Under the pieces are notes generated by a model. It was not told the DNA's origin. It was given only the letters and a program-made list of their open reading frames with translations, and did not search any database. A DNA stretch of 64,000 nt, from assembly GCA_965225955.1 (NCBI GenBank), contig CBDDBX010000015.1, positions 1 through 64,000 on the forward strand, given 5' to 3'. Shown here piece after piece: positions 36,667-46,400 of the stretch. The number at the start of each line of letters is the position of its first letter. The stretch's first letter is position 1. This DNA is from CBDDBX01 sp965225955. Lineage in GTDB: Bacteria > Acidobacteriota > Aminicenantia > UBA2199. Position numbers and translations under genes: made by a program.

Positions 36667-38115
36667 ATGAGACTCAAAAAAATGCTGGTAGCGGTATCTG
36701 TAATCTTTTTGCTGGCAGTTTCCCTGTCATCAGATATTCTTGATGATATAAAGAAAGGGAAAACTGAAAAGATCATAGGAAAAATAAGAAAAGGAAAACT
36801 GGATTTCAATAAGCCTGTTAAAGGAGCCTATCCTCTGCTCAGGGCGATGATGAGGCGTAATGAGAAGCTTGTTAAGTTCATGCTTGAAAATGGAGCGGAC
36901 TTAAGTGTCAGAACCGAAAGCGGGCAGGAAGGGGCACTCCACCTTGCAGCTAAATGGAACAGACCTGAACTAATAAAAACTCTTCTTGAGAAGGGGATGA
37001 AGCCTGATGATCAGGACAGAAATGGTTATACACCTCTTATGATACTTTGTGAAAAGCGTGCAAAGAGGCAGAATTTCATCTTAAGTATGATGGATACCTA
37101 TTATAGAACCGGGAAGGTTTCAAAAGCTGATTTCCAGACTATCTTTACTAAATATGGAGTAGAAAGCGACTCTATTGAAGGCGATGCTTTTGAATCTTTT
37201 TTAGGATTAGCCAATCCATCAGCTTATCAGTTACTGAAAAACGGAGCCAACCCCAATCTTGGAACTAAATATAAGAAACCCATAGATCTGGCGTTTAATA
37301 AAGGGAAGAATATACTTCTTGGTCTTCTGCTTATAGAAAAGGGAGTTGATGTAGAGAAGGCAATGGAGAAAGCTCTGGCTTTTAAGCAGATAGCTCTTGC
37401 AGAGAAACTCATAGAGAAAGGCGCAAAGCCTCCGGCTTTCAGATACTGTATCTCAAAAATTACAGGAATGAAGAGAAACGATGCTCACCTGAAAGATGGG
37501 TATCTAGGGTTTCTGAATAAGACTATTGAAAAAGGAAATTTAAAAAAGCCGGATCTCTATTTTGCTTACGACAGAGTAAAGGGGTTGTTCTTCTACTCTC
37601 CTGTTCTGAGTGCAGATGAGGTGGGAACTCTCTATCTTCGAATTCTTAAACTCCTTCCTGTTGATATGATTACAAAACAGGAGATAGAACCCCATTTTGA
37701 CCTGATCCATGAAGTTGACAGGAACCTTAAAAACAGAGATAAACTATCTTCACTGATGACTATTATTAAGAAGTTACCTGATATGGGATTTGATACAAAT
37801 CTGGTATATAAAGGCCGTCAGCGAATGTATATGTATGGCGGTAGTTCCAGAGCTTTTGAAGGATGGACACAGGAGGAACTGGACCTGTTTAAAGGCCGTG
37901 GTACTCCTACACTGCATCAGAGGCTTACTCCTCTGGAGTTTGCTGTTGTTAAAGCACTTCCTCAGGTTGTTGAGATGCTGCTGACTAAATATAAGAAAAC
38001 GGAAAAGAGTTATAAGATTCTTATGCTCCTTGGGAATAAAGGAAAGAATAATCCCTGGAAAATAAAACAGGAAGAGTTTACTGCTATTCTTGAATTACTT
38101 AAAAAGCATAAATAG
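36667..38115 (+). CDS. Exported ankyrin-repeat protein
   Basis: 482 residues with AAGGAG upstream of ATG 36667. Residues 1-22 form a signal peptide (LVAVSVIFLLAVSLSSD). Ankyrin repeats are seen at about 55-150 (AYPLLRAMMRRNEKLVKFMLENGADL, then ALHLAAKWNRPELIKTLLEKGMKPDDQDRNGYTPLM), a diverged set at about 170-260 and a last one at about 420-450 (TPLEFAVVKALPQVVEMLL). The region between is helical. A periplasmic or surface scaffold protein; partner unknown. A stem-loop lies about 100 nt downstream. Confidence 0.82.
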   Translation: MRLKKMLVAVSVIFLLAVSLSSDILDDIKKGKTEKIIGKIRKGKLDFNKPVKGAYPLLRAMMRRNEKLVKFMLENGADLSVRTESGQEGALHLAAKWNRPELIKTLLEKGMKPDDQDRNGYTPLMILCEKRAKRQNFILSMMDTYYRTGKVSKADFQTIFTKYGVESDSIEGDAFESFLGLANPSAYQLLKNGANPNLGTKYKKPIDLAFNKGKNILLGLLLIEKGVDVEKAMEKALAFKQIALAEKLIEKGAKPPAFRYCISKITGMKRNDAHLKDGYLGFLNKTIEKGNLKKPDLYFAYDRVKGLFFYSPVLSADEVGTLYLRILKLLPVDMITKQEIEPHFDLIHEVDRNLKNRDKLSSLMTIIKKLPDMGFDTNLVYKGRQRMYMYGGSSRAFEGWTQEELDLFKGRGTPTLHQRLTPLEFAVVKALPQVVEMLLTKYKKTEKSYKILMLLGNKGKNNPWKIKQEEFTAILELLKKHK

Positions 38116-38214
38116 TGAACTGCAGAAGAAAGAGGTTTTTGTGGAGGTAGAGGAAGTTCTCACTATTTCCCAACAGGGAGGACTTCCAACCGGGTATATT
38201 TACCAAAAGCGATA

Positions 38215-38251
38215 AGAGCCGAAATTAAAAAGTACTACTTAACCCGGCTCT
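38215..38251. terminator. Candidate stem-loop between convergent genes
   Basis: AGAGCCG/CGGCTCT (38215-38221 and 38245-38251) enclose an A-rich 23-nt loop, between the ankyrin gene (+) and the NTF2-like gene (-). The large loop and missing T-tract make it weak. Confidence 0.4.
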
Positions 38252-38402
38252 ATTGTACCAGTGTCATAATGAGCAATTGATTAATGACCTGTTAAGAAAA
38301 TGTTTTGTGTTTTTTACTTCGAAAACAGAGAACGGAGTTTTGAGGCTATATATTCAACCCTTCCTTCGTTCTTTTTACTTAGTTTTCCCATTGGTGCACA
38401 AA

Positions 38403-38849
38403 CTATCTCCTGTATTCGTAGAATATTTTTGTTGCTATTTTCCAGCCATCTTCAAATTTGTAAAGAGACAGGTAATCCATGTATTTTGGCTTACCTTTAT
38501 AGAATACTTTAATTGCCACTGTTGCAGCATACCCGGTAATATTTATGGATTTAATCTCATATTTAACATCAGTTTCAAGAGGATCGGGTTTCTGTGTCAG
38601 TCTTTTAAGCCAGTACTTTGCGGGGAGTTTGTTGAGTCTTCCACCACGAAGAATTACAATATCGCAGTCTTCATGCCAGTATTTTCTTACTTTGTTAACA
38701 TCACCTTCTGTAATAATACCCTCAATATAGCCTGTGATAATAGCTTTTTTGATCTCTTTCTGATCTGTGCTGTCTGCTGTTAATCCTGTAGTTGCCATCA
38801 GGAATACCGCTATACCTGCAATTAAAAGTCTCATAAAAAATGTTTTCAT
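38403..38849 (-). CDS. Exported SnoaL/NTF2-like (lumazine-binding-like) protein
   Basis: 148 residues, AGGAGG site 7 nt before the ATG. Signal peptide at about 1-25 (LLIAGIAVFLMATTGLTADS). The rest is a single cone-shaped NTF2-like domain: an N-terminal helix set (KKAIITGYIEGIITEGDVNKVRKYWHED), then strands IKSINITGYAATVAIKVFY and MDYLSLYKFEDGWKIATKIFYEY, typical of the DUF4440/putative lumazine-binding group. It is divergent from the LuxR-type gene at 39012, and the shared intergenic region holds a striking inverted repeat. Confidence 0.82.
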   Translation of the reverse strand: MKTFFMRLLIAGIAVFLMATTGLTADSTDQKEIKKAIITGYIEGIITEGDVNKVRKYWHEDCDIVILRGGRLNKLPAKYWLKRLTQKPDPLETDVKYEIKSINITGYAATVAIKVFYKGKPKYMDYLSLYKFEDGWKIATKIFYEYRR

Positions 38850-38913
38850 ATCAAACCTCCTAAGTTAAATCGATGATAATTTTTTAGCACTATTCAGGCA
38901 GGCTTAAAACCTT

Positions 38914-38947
38914 ACTAAAGTAGTTATTTATGGAAAACTACTTTAGT
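38914..38947. promoter_or_regulatory. Perfect 12-bp inverted repeat, probable operator
   Basis: ACTAAAGTAGTT (38914-38925) and AACTACTTTAGT (38936-38947) are exact complements, separated by 10 bp, so the centres are 22 bp (two helical turns) apart. Each arm is itself a dyad, ACTA-N3-TAGT. It lies between the divergent NTF2-like and LuxR-type genes, 67 bp before the latter. Confidence 0.7.
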
Positions 38948-39011
38948 TGGGTGCAGAAAAAATGGTTCTTCTGGTTAAAAACTATGTTCTCCGGTGTGAT
39001 AGAATATTTAC

Positions 39012-39962
39012 ATGAGACATATGGCGATTATTCTATTCATGGCAGGGCTGGCTGTTGGAGGGCTGGCAATTTTTGTGGCTCTTCAGGAAAAGGAGCGTTA
39101 TAAAACGAAACTTGTAAAGCTCTTTTTCTATTACCTGGTTCTTACAAATATTGCTATGGTGAAGAATCTCTCCTATAACTATTTTATTGCCAACCTTGTT
39201 AATGATTCCGCAGCTAAAACTATCTGCTGGGTTCTGATAGTATATCGTTTTGCTGCTCTTATACTTCTGTTCTTTGTGTTCAGAGTATTAATAGATCTGA
39301 TCAGATGTATGAGGGAAGAGGAATTCAGTCGTTTCTACAGAAGAACCCTTGCTGCAATCTGGTTAATACTGGCTCTCTGCGCTCTGTTTAATATAGATAC
39401 TTTTATTGAAGCTATTAATATGCCTTTTACTCTACTGGTGAATCTGATAGTTAATACCGGAGGCATGCTGCTTGTGGTTTTTGAACTGATTACCGGTCTG
39501 GTGATGATCTCCCGCAGAGAGAGAACTGTGGAGAAGACAGTGCTGATGAGGGTGCATATTGGATTTCTGGGACTTTTTGCTTTAATCATATTTATGCTTC
39601 CACTTCAGATGTTTGTGAAATTTCCTTCTGGCCTCCATCCTGTAATCGGAGGAGCAGGTTTACTGCTTATGAATCTTATACCTTTTCTTAAGTTAAAGAA
39701 GTATCTTGGACTTCTTTACAGTAAAGAAGAGTGCAGGGAGGCGTCTCTTGTGGATGAGATGCTTGGTAAGGGAGAAATTACTGAAAAAGAGGCGGAAGTT
39801 ATTAAGCTTATCTGTGAAGGTCTTACAAATCAGGAGATTAGTGATCGTATGTATCTGTCTCTACAGACAATTAAGGATTATAACTACAGAATCTATCGTA
39901 AAGTAGGGGTGAAAAACCGGGTACAGTTAACCAAAAAGTTTATAGCCTCAGGTGAAAACTGA
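39012..39962 (+). CDS. Membrane-bound LuxR-type transcription regulator
   Basis: 316 residues. About seven hydrophobic helices fill residues 4-240 (for example IILFMAGLAVGGLAIFVAL, ICWVLIVYRFAALILLFFVF, LLMNLIPFLKL). A LuxR/NarL-type HTH is at about 255-312: GEITEKEAEVIKLICEGLTN, QEISDRMYLSLQTIKDYNYR and IYRKVGVKNRVQL. There is no receiver domain, so the signal is probably sensed by the membrane part. No ribosome site precedes the ATG at 39012, and a TAGAAT box lies only 7 nt upstream, so the mRNA may be leaderless. The inverted repeat at 38914 is the natural binding-site candidate. Confidence 0.85.
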   Translation: MRHMAIILFMAGLAVGGLAIFVALQEKERYKTKLVKLFFYYLVLTNIAMVKNLSYNYFIANLVNDSAAKTICWVLIVYRFAALILLFFVFRVLIDLIRCMREEEFSRFYRRTLAAIWLILALCALFNIDTFIEAINMPFTLLVNLIVNTGGMLLVVFELITGLVMISRRERTVEKTVLMRVHIGFLGLFALIIFMLPLQMFVKFPSGLHPVIGGAGLLLMNLIPFLKLKKYLGLLYSKEECREASLVDEMLGKGEITEKEAEVIKLICEGLTNQEISDRMYLSLQTIKDYNYRIYRKVGVKNRVQLTKKFIASGEN

Positions 39963-40096
39963 GATTTTCTGGTTATGGAGGGATTTTGTGAAGCTAATAT
40001 GTTTGTAATATAAGTTTTTCAGAGGCTCTCTTTTATTTCCTGATTCATGTAAACTATATTTTTCCCACTTCGTTAAATGGTGATCAGGAGAGAATT

Positions 40097-40681
40097 ATGA
40101 ATCGGAAATTTTCATCTTTTTTTATTGCAGCAGGTGCTCCTCTTGTTTTCTGGGGGACTCTTTTTATTACTGCTTCAATGAGGGAGAGTTACAGCCATTT
40201 TGCAGATTTTGTCAGCTCTCTGGGAACTATGGGAACAAATACCCAGTACTACTTTACCGCAGGACTTGTATTAACAGGTATTGTAACTTCAGTCATGATT
40301 TACCGCTTCAACAGAATATGCAGAAATAAGAAACTTAACTCTCTACCGGTTCTTCTTATTGCCACTCACGCTTTTTCAGTAATTGGTGCTGGGATTTTCC
40401 CTCTTCCTTTAAGATTGCATGGTCAGATTGGTACAGTTTCTGTGCTCATCCTTTTTGCTCCGGCTTTATGCATCTGGTTGTGGGGTAACAGAGATATCCG
40501 GGGACTGAAATCTGTAAATATTTTAGTAACAGTACTTTTTCTTCATGGATGTCTGATCTTTTTCCCTGATATTATGGAAGGATATACGGGATTGAAACAG
40601 AGATTTTTTCACGCAGGATGGACTATCTGGTTCTTATGGCTTGGCTGGGTATTCAGTACTGATCTTAAAACAGAGGCCTGA
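40097..40681 (+). CDS. DUF998-type integral membrane protein
   Basis: 194 residues, AGGAGAG site upstream. Six hydrophobic helices (about 8-28, 48-68, 80-100, 110-128, 140-155, 172-190). Short conserved phrases SSLGTMG, GIFPLP, RLHG and LKQRFFHAGW match the DUF998 pattern. Inner membrane. The function of this family is not established. It is convergent with the GAF gene, 3 nt apart from it, with no terminator between them. Confidence 0.75.
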   Translation: MNRKFSSFFIAAGAPLVFWGTLFITASMRESYSHFADFVSSLGTMGTNTQYYFTAGLVLTGIVTSVMIYRFNRICRNKKLNSLPVLLIATHAFSVIGAGIFPLPLRLHGQIGTVSVLILFAPALCIWLWGNRDIRGLKSVNILVTVLFLHGCLIFFPDIMEGYTGLKQRFFHAGWTIWFLWLGWVFSTDLKTEA

Positions 40682-40684
40682 AAT

Positions 40685-41368
40685 CTATTTGCCGTATAGC
40701 TTCTCTTTACAGCTGTTACAGATGCAGTGAGTGAACTGAGCTTCTGAATGTTGTTCAATGTACTCTTCCATAACATGCCACTGCCCCTCATTATCTCTTA
40801 TTTTGCTACAGGAGCAGCATACAGGAACTATTCCCCTCAGCACCTTTAACTCTTTAATGTAATCTTCCAGGCTTCGGTTTACTTCCCCCATGGTATGGTT
40901 CATATATACGAGAGCAAGGTTGTGCTGAATAGAATCCCTGAAATGGTGAAGCAGTTTTGAGTAGCTTTCAGAATAGTGGTTCTCTTTGTTATCCAGTACA
41001 CAAATTGTTCCGAAAGGTGTCTTATCGGGAAACATTAATGGAAGTCCCATATATGAGATCATATTTAGTTTAACATCGGGATTGTTCTCCCACTCCTTAT
41101 CTTTAAGGGCATTGGGGATCAACAGCTTTTTTTGAGATTTAACAACTCTTTCACAGTAGAGGCCGGAGTTATTAAATTTCTCCTGATCTCCTTTTGCATA
41201 AGGATTGCCTTCAGATTTACTGGAAACAAAGACCTCGATATTCTGATCCACAACTCTCATTATCAATGCAGAAGGAACTGAAATAAGATCTGCAATTGTA
41301 TCGATGATGCTTTGCCAGGTCTGAAGAATTTCATCGGGTATTTTAATCTGATTATCTGTTTTATCCAT
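40685..41368 (-). CDS. GAF-domain sensor protein with C-terminal cysteine cluster
   Basis: 227 residues. A GAF domain occupies about 12-160 (TIADLISVPSALIMRVVDQN, SGLYCERVVKSQKKLLIPN, YMGLPLMFPDKTPFGTICVLD). A short coiled segment follows (VNRSLEDYIKELKVLRGIVP), then VCCSCSKIRD and HCICNSCKEKLYG, six Cys plus His suited to a structural zinc site. This C-terminal module is common behind PAS/GAF sensors in several environmental phyla. No output domain; probably a cytoplasmic signalling component. It diverges from the metal-efflux operon. Confidence 0.8.
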   Translation of the reverse strand: MDKTDNQIKIPDEILQTWQSIIDTIADLISVPSALIMRVVDQNIEVFVSSKSEGNPYAKGDQEKFNNSGLYCERVVKSQKKLLIPNALKDKEWENNPDVKLNMISYMGLPLMFPDKTPFGTICVLDNKENHYSESYSKLLHHFRDSIQHNLALVYMNHTMGEVNRSLEDYIKELKVLRGIVPVCCSCSKIRDNEGQWHVMEEYIEQHSEAQFTHCICNSCKEKLYGK

Positions 41369-41453
41369 AAGTACCTCTTAGGGATATTAGCACTTCTGAA
41401 ATAATAGTTCCACTGAAAATCTACATTGAGGTCAGAAAGATACTGTGAAAGCG

Positions 41454-41477
41454 CATCCACCCCCTAGGGGGGGATGT
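41454..41477. promoter_or_regulatory. GC-tract palindrome, candidate CsoR-family operator
   Basis: CCCCCTAGGGGG (41460-41471) is a perfect 12-bp palindrome, flanked by CATCC and GGATG. CsoR/RcnR-family operators are characterised by G/C tracts with flanking inverted repeats. It lies between the divergent GAF gene and the efflux operon, 207 nt before the repressor start. Confidence 0.5.
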
Positions 41478-41660
41478 GGTGTGGCGACTGGGAAGATGAC
41501 TTCTTTTAAAATCATGTGAAGATCAGTGAAATCAGAAAAAACTGTTTTATTACTGAATCTCTTTTGTAGAAAGGGCTTTGTTGTAGTGTTTTTATCAGAT
41601 TAAAAAAAGGACAAATTTTTTTTTGTTGATTTTTAGTGTTTTTATATGTTATTTTAATCC

Positions 41661-41679
41661 TATCCCGTGGGAGGGGATA
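41661..41679. promoter_or_regulatory. Inverted repeat at the repressor start, candidate autoregulatory operator
   Basis: TATCCC-N7-GGGATA ends 4 nt before ATG 41684, with G-rich spacer. It overlaps the ribosome site (GGGAGGGG). Binding here would block transcription or translation initiation of the efflux operon. Confidence 0.5.
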
Positions 41680-41683
41680 TGTG

Positions 41684-41956
41684 ATGAGTCATGGACATAA
41701 ACACACTAAAGATGTTATTAACCGGTTAAAGAGAATCGGTGGGCACGTGCAGGGTGTTGTCAGAATGGTTGAGCAGCATAAATCCTGTGATGAGGTTCTT
41801 CATCAGATATCAGCAATAAGAGCTGCGGTTTCAAAGGTAGGGCAGATAATAATTGATGATCACTTTGAGGAGTGCATCATGGGCAATATTGAGGGAGAAG
41901 ATCTCAGGAAAGAGATGGGGCTATTCAGAAACTCTCTCAGGAAGATCAATTTTTGA
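41684..41956 (+). CDS. csoR: CsoR-family copper-sensing repressor of the efflux operon
   Basis: 90 residues from ATG 41684, chosen because the MSHGHKHTKD start aligns with the paralogue at 36157; an upstream in-frame Met at 41636 would add 16 residues without a better ribosome site. Metal ligands C35, H60 and C64 fit Cu(I)-CsoR, and H3/H5/H7 form a His-rich N terminus. The family binds GC-tract operators as apo-tetramers and releases them on metal binding. First gene of the operon with the adaptor (19 nt later), pump and channel, so it senses the exported metal. Copper is the best guess from the ligand set; nickel or cobalt remain possible because of the N-terminal histidines. Confidence 0.85.
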   Translation: MSHGHKHTKDVINRLKRIGGHVQGVVRMVEQHKSCDEVLHQISAIRAAVSKVGQIIIDDHFEECIMGNIEGEDLRKEMGLFRNSLRKINF

Positions 41957-41975
41957 TACAGGTAGAGGTGTAAAG

Positions 41976-43478
41976 ATGAAAAAGTATTTAGCACTATTGG
42001 TTGTTACGATTTTAATGGTTAGTTGTAGTAATGGCGTGGCTCATAAAGAGCCCGGAAGTGATGGGGGGCATCACCACGATGAAGTAAAGGTAAAAATTAC
42101 CTCCTATTCAGGCAAGTTTGAGCTTTTTGCAGAAGCAGAGCCTTTTGTTAAAGGTAAAACTTCAGGTGTACTTGCTCATTTTACATGGCTAAAAGATTTC
42201 AAGCCTCTTATGAAAGGCAGAGTTACTCTGGTACTTGAATCCGGGGGAAAAGTAGTGAAAGTAACAGAGAATGAGCCTGCAAGACCCGGGATCTATCGTT
42301 TTAAAGTAACCCCTGCAGCAATTGGAAAGGGTAAGATCAGTTTCATTACAGATACAGGAGATACTGTTGTTGCAGATAATCTTAAGGTCTATAAGAGTGA
42401 ACATGATGCTGTTCACGGAGAGGAGGGGCATGGAGCTGATTCTCAGGGTATATCCTTTACAAAAGAGAGATCCTGGAAGATAGATTTTGCTACAGTACTT
42501 CCTGAAAGAGGGGCATTCAGAAAAGTAATAAGAACTGTGGCAAAGATAGAATCTTCTCAGGAAGATGAGGAGATAATCACTGCTAAAGGCAATGGTATTG
42601 TTACTTTCAGTGCTTCCCAGGTTCTTGAAGGTAAAGATCTGGCAAAAGGAGAAAAACTGTTTTCAATATCCGGTGGAGGTATTGTGGATAACAATATGGC
42701 TGTAAGATTTGGGAAAGCCAGAAACAATTACAATAGAGCCAGAGCCGATTATATGAGAGCAAAGGATCTTTATAAGGATCGTATCGTTTCAAAAAAGGAG
42801 TTCCTGAAGATAAAAAACAGTTTTGAGAATGCAGAAGTTGCTTTTAACAATCTCAACAAGAACCTTATGGAAAACGGACAGGTTGTAAAGGCTCCTTTTA
42901 AAGGTTTTGTTAAAAATATATATGTACAGAACGGGCAGTTCGTCAGATCCGGTGAGCCTGTGCTTAAGGTTTCAAAAAACAGCAGGCTGCTTTTGAGAGG
43001 GGATGTGCGGCCTCAGTTTGCAGAAGATCTCAGCAGGATAGTATCTGCTAATATCAGGACAATGTATGATAATCGTCTCTATACTCTTGAAGAGCTGAAT
43101 GGAAAGGTTGTCTCTTTTGGCAGAAGTGTAAATGAGCAGAACTACCTTATTCCTGTTAATCTTCAGATAGATAATGTAAAAAACCTCCTGCCTGGAGGAT
43201 TTGTGGAGCTTTTTCTGAAAGCTGAAACTTCAGCAGACAGATTGAGTATCCCTCTGGAATCAGTAATGGAGAGTCAGGGTGTTTACTACGTTTTTGTTCA
43301 GATTGACCCGGAAATGTTTGAGAAGAGAGAGATTGTTACTGGTAGTAGTGATGGTGTCAGTATTGAAGTTATAAGCGGACTTAAAAGTCATGAACGGGTA
43401 ATCAGTAAAGGAGCTGTCTGGGTGAAGCTGGCTCAGGCTTCAGGAGCTCTGGATGCTGAGTCAGGGCATGCCCATTAA
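41976..43478 (+). CDS. Metal-efflux RND periplasmic adaptor (CusB-like lipoprotein)
   Basis: 500 residues from ATG 41976, with a GAGGTG site; an upstream in-frame start at 41853 would overlap the repressor gene. A lipoprotein signal ends in LMVSC with C17 as acylation site. Residues about 20-30 (GGHHHDEV), 140-155 (HDAVHGEEGHG) and the C terminus (DAESGHAH) are His-rich, suiting metal binding. A lipoyl/barrel-sandwich domain (about 200-340: GNGIVTFSASQVLEGKDL, later VKAPFKGFVKNIYVQNGQFV) encloses a helical hairpin (about 250-305), followed by beta-barrel and membrane-proximal domains. It bridges pump and outer-membrane channel. Confidence 0.9.
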   Translation: MKKYLALLVVTILMVSCSNGVAHKEPGSDGGHHHDEVKVKITSYSGKFELFAEAEPFVKGKTSGVLAHFTWLKDFKPLMKGRVTLVLESGGKVVKVTENEPARPGIYRFKVTPAAIGKGKISFITDTGDTVVADNLKVYKSEHDAVHGEEGHGADSQGISFTKERSWKIDFATVLPERGAFRKVIRTVAKIESSQEDEEIITAKGNGIVTFSASQVLEGKDLAKGEKLFSISGGGIVDNNMAVRFGKARNNYNRARADYMRAKDLYKDRIVSKKEFLKIKNSFENAEVAFNNLNKNLMENGQVVKAPFKGFVKNIYVQNGQFVRSGEPVLKVSKNSRLLLRGDVRPQFAEDLSRIVSANIRTMYDNRLYTLEELNGKVVSFGRSVNEQNYLIPVNLQIDNVKNLLPGGFVELFLKAETSADRLSIPLESVMESQGVYYVFVQIDPEMFEKREIVTGSSDGVSIEVISGLKSHERVISKGAVWVKLAQASGALDAESGHAH

Positions 43479-43490
43479 GAGAGAATTACT

Positions 43491-46400
43491 ATGCTGAACA
43501 GAATAATAAAGTTCTCTCTTGAGAATAAATTTCTTGTACTACTGGCTGCAATTGTAGTTATGGTGGTGGGAGTACAGACAACAATCAGTATGGATGTGGA
43601 TGTTTTCCCCGATCTCACTGCTCCCAAAGTAGTTGTTATGACAGATTCTCACGGAATGGCTGCAGAAGAGGTGGAAAGACTGGTAACTTTTCCTATTGAA
43701 TCTGCTGTTAACGGAGCTACAGATGTAAGACGTGTAAGATCCTCTTCTGCTCAGGGGTTCTCTTTTGTCTGGGTTGAGTTTGACTGGGGGACAGATATTT
43801 TTAAAGCCAGGCAGATTGTTAGTGAGAAGCTTAATACCGTTGCTTCCCGGATGCCTCTGGGAGTAGGGATGCCAATTCTTGCACCTCAGTCCAGTGTTAT
43901 GGGGGAAGTTTTCTTTATCGGTATTCAGGGAACTAAAACTTCAATGATGGAGCTGAGAACTATTGCTGACTGGAATATTAAACCCATTATTCTTGCTACA
44001 GAAGGTGTGGCACAGGTTACTGTAATAGGTGGAGAATATAAACAGTATCAGGTTCTTGCTGATCCACTTAAAATGGGGTTTTACGATGTCTCTCTGGAGG
44101 AGCTTGCAGATATATGCAAAAGTATGAGCCAGAACTCTTCCGGTGGTGTAGTCAGGCAGTACGGTAATGAGTATGTTGTAAGAGGAATGGCAAGAACTTC
44201 AAAACTTAAAGAGCTTGGTAACTCCCTTATTAAATTGAGAAAAGGTAAATCTGTAAGAGTCAGGGATGTTGCAGAAGTAACTATAGCGGGAGCTCCCAAA
44301 ATGGGGTATGCATCAGAAAATGCAGAGCCGGCTGTAATTGTATCTGTTTCCAAACAACCAAATACAAATACTCTGGAGCTTACTGAGAGAATTGAAGCAA
44401 AACTGGAAGAGCTTAAAAGAACACTACCATCAGATGTGAAACTTGACACTCATATTTTCCGACAGGCAGATTTCATAAGTAGTTCAATAAGTAATGTTAA
44501 ACAGGCGATAATTGAAGGGTCGATTTTCGTAATAATTGTACTCTTTATGTTTCTGGGAGGTTTCAGAACCACATTTATTTCACTTATTGCCATGCCGGTA
44601 TCTCTTCTGGGCTCAATAATTGTTCTCAGTAAACTGGGACTGAATATCAATACAATGAGTCTTGGAGGTATGGCTATCGCAATTGGTGCTCTGGTGGATG
44701 ATGCGATTATTGATGTGGAGAATGTCTATAAGAGGCTGAAGCAGAATGTATTAAAGCCGGTTGCAGAGAGAGCCTCTGCTTTTTCTGTGGTGTTTGAGGC
44801 GTCAAAGGAGATCAGAGCATCGATTCTGAATGCAACACTTATAATAATTGTTGCATTTATTCCTCTCTTTTTTCTCTCAGGCATGGAAGGCAGGATGCTT
44901 AAACCTCTGGGGATATCATTTATCGTATCCCTCTTTATATCTCTTATTGTGGCAATGACTATTACTCCAATTCTATGCCAGCTGTTTTTATCAAAGGAGT
45001 CTTATCTGAAAAGATCTGATCGTGAACCCTGGGTTACCAGAAAGCTTACCTCGGGTTATCGTAAGAGTCTTGGGTGGTCATTAGATCATAAAAAAACTGT
45101 GGTTTTTGTAGCTTTGGCTCTCTTTATTGTATCACTGATCACTTTTTCTACTTTTGGAAGAAGTTTTCTGCCGGAGTTTAATGAAGGTTCTCTTACTCTT
45201 TCTGTTATATGTAAGCCTGGAACATCTCTTGAAGAGAGTAACAGACTGGGAAATCTTGTGGAGAGAGAGCTGCTGAATATTCCTGAAATAACCAGTACTG
45301 CAAGACGTACAGGACGGGGAGAGCTTGATGAGCATGCCCAGACTGTTAACAGTGCTGAAGTGGATGTGAATTTTGTTCTTAAAGAGAGGAGCCGGGAAGA
45401 GTTCATGCATATTGTGAGAGAGACTCTTGCGGATATACCTGAAATAGCAGTAACAGTAGGGCAACCTCTGGGGCACCGTATTGACCATATGTTATCAGGT
45501 ACGAGAGCCAATATAGCTGTTAAGATCTTTGGTTCTGATCTGCAGAAGCTGTTTCAGATAGGTAATAGTATTAAAGATGCTGTGGATGGGGTTGAAGGAA
45601 TGGTGGATCTGACTGTTGAGCAGCAGATTGAAACGCCCCAGATACAGGTAAGAGCTAACCGGGAAATGCTGGCAGCTTATGGAATTACTATTGAGGAGTT
45701 TAATGAGTTTATAGATATATCTTTTGGTGGAGAAAAACTTTCTGATATATATGAAGGGCAGAAGAGGTTTGATCTTGTTTTAAGACTTAACAGTAACTAC
45801 ACCAGAACTATTGACGGGATAAAATCGGCACTTATAGATACTTCAGATGGTCGTAAAGTGGCTGTAGAGCAGGTGGCAGATGTTGTTTCTGTAGCTGGCC
45901 CCAGCACAATCAGCAGGGAGAATGTCCAGAGAAAGGTGGTGGTTTCTGCTAATGTGTCGGGTAGGGATCTGCGCAGTGTTGTTCAGGATATTCAGAACCG
46001 AATTGAGAGCCGGGTCAATCTTCCCCGGGGATATCGCGTTGAATATGGTGGTCAGTTTGAGAGTGAAGCAAGAGCATCAAAGATATTACTACTGACATCG
46101 GTTATTTCGATTATCTTAATCTTCCTGCTTCTCTATGTTGAGTTTAATCACTACAAACTGGCGGGAATTATTCTTCTGAATCTTCCTCTTGCTCTTATAG
46201 GAGGAATATTCTCCATATATCTTACCTCTGGAGTATTAAGTATTCCGGCTATTATAGGATTTATAACCCTGTTTGGTATTGCTACAAGAAACGGAATTCT
46301 TCTTATTTCAAACTATAAGACTCTTCTGAAGAGAGGTGTATCTATTGCTGAAACTATCACAATGGGATCTGTAGACAGACTTAATCCTATTCTTATGACT

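Noticed and set aside
38253..38783. + strand frame of 176 codons opposite the NTF2-like gene
   Set aside because: Cys/Phe-rich shadow of a well-supported - strand gene with signal peptide and AGGAGG site.
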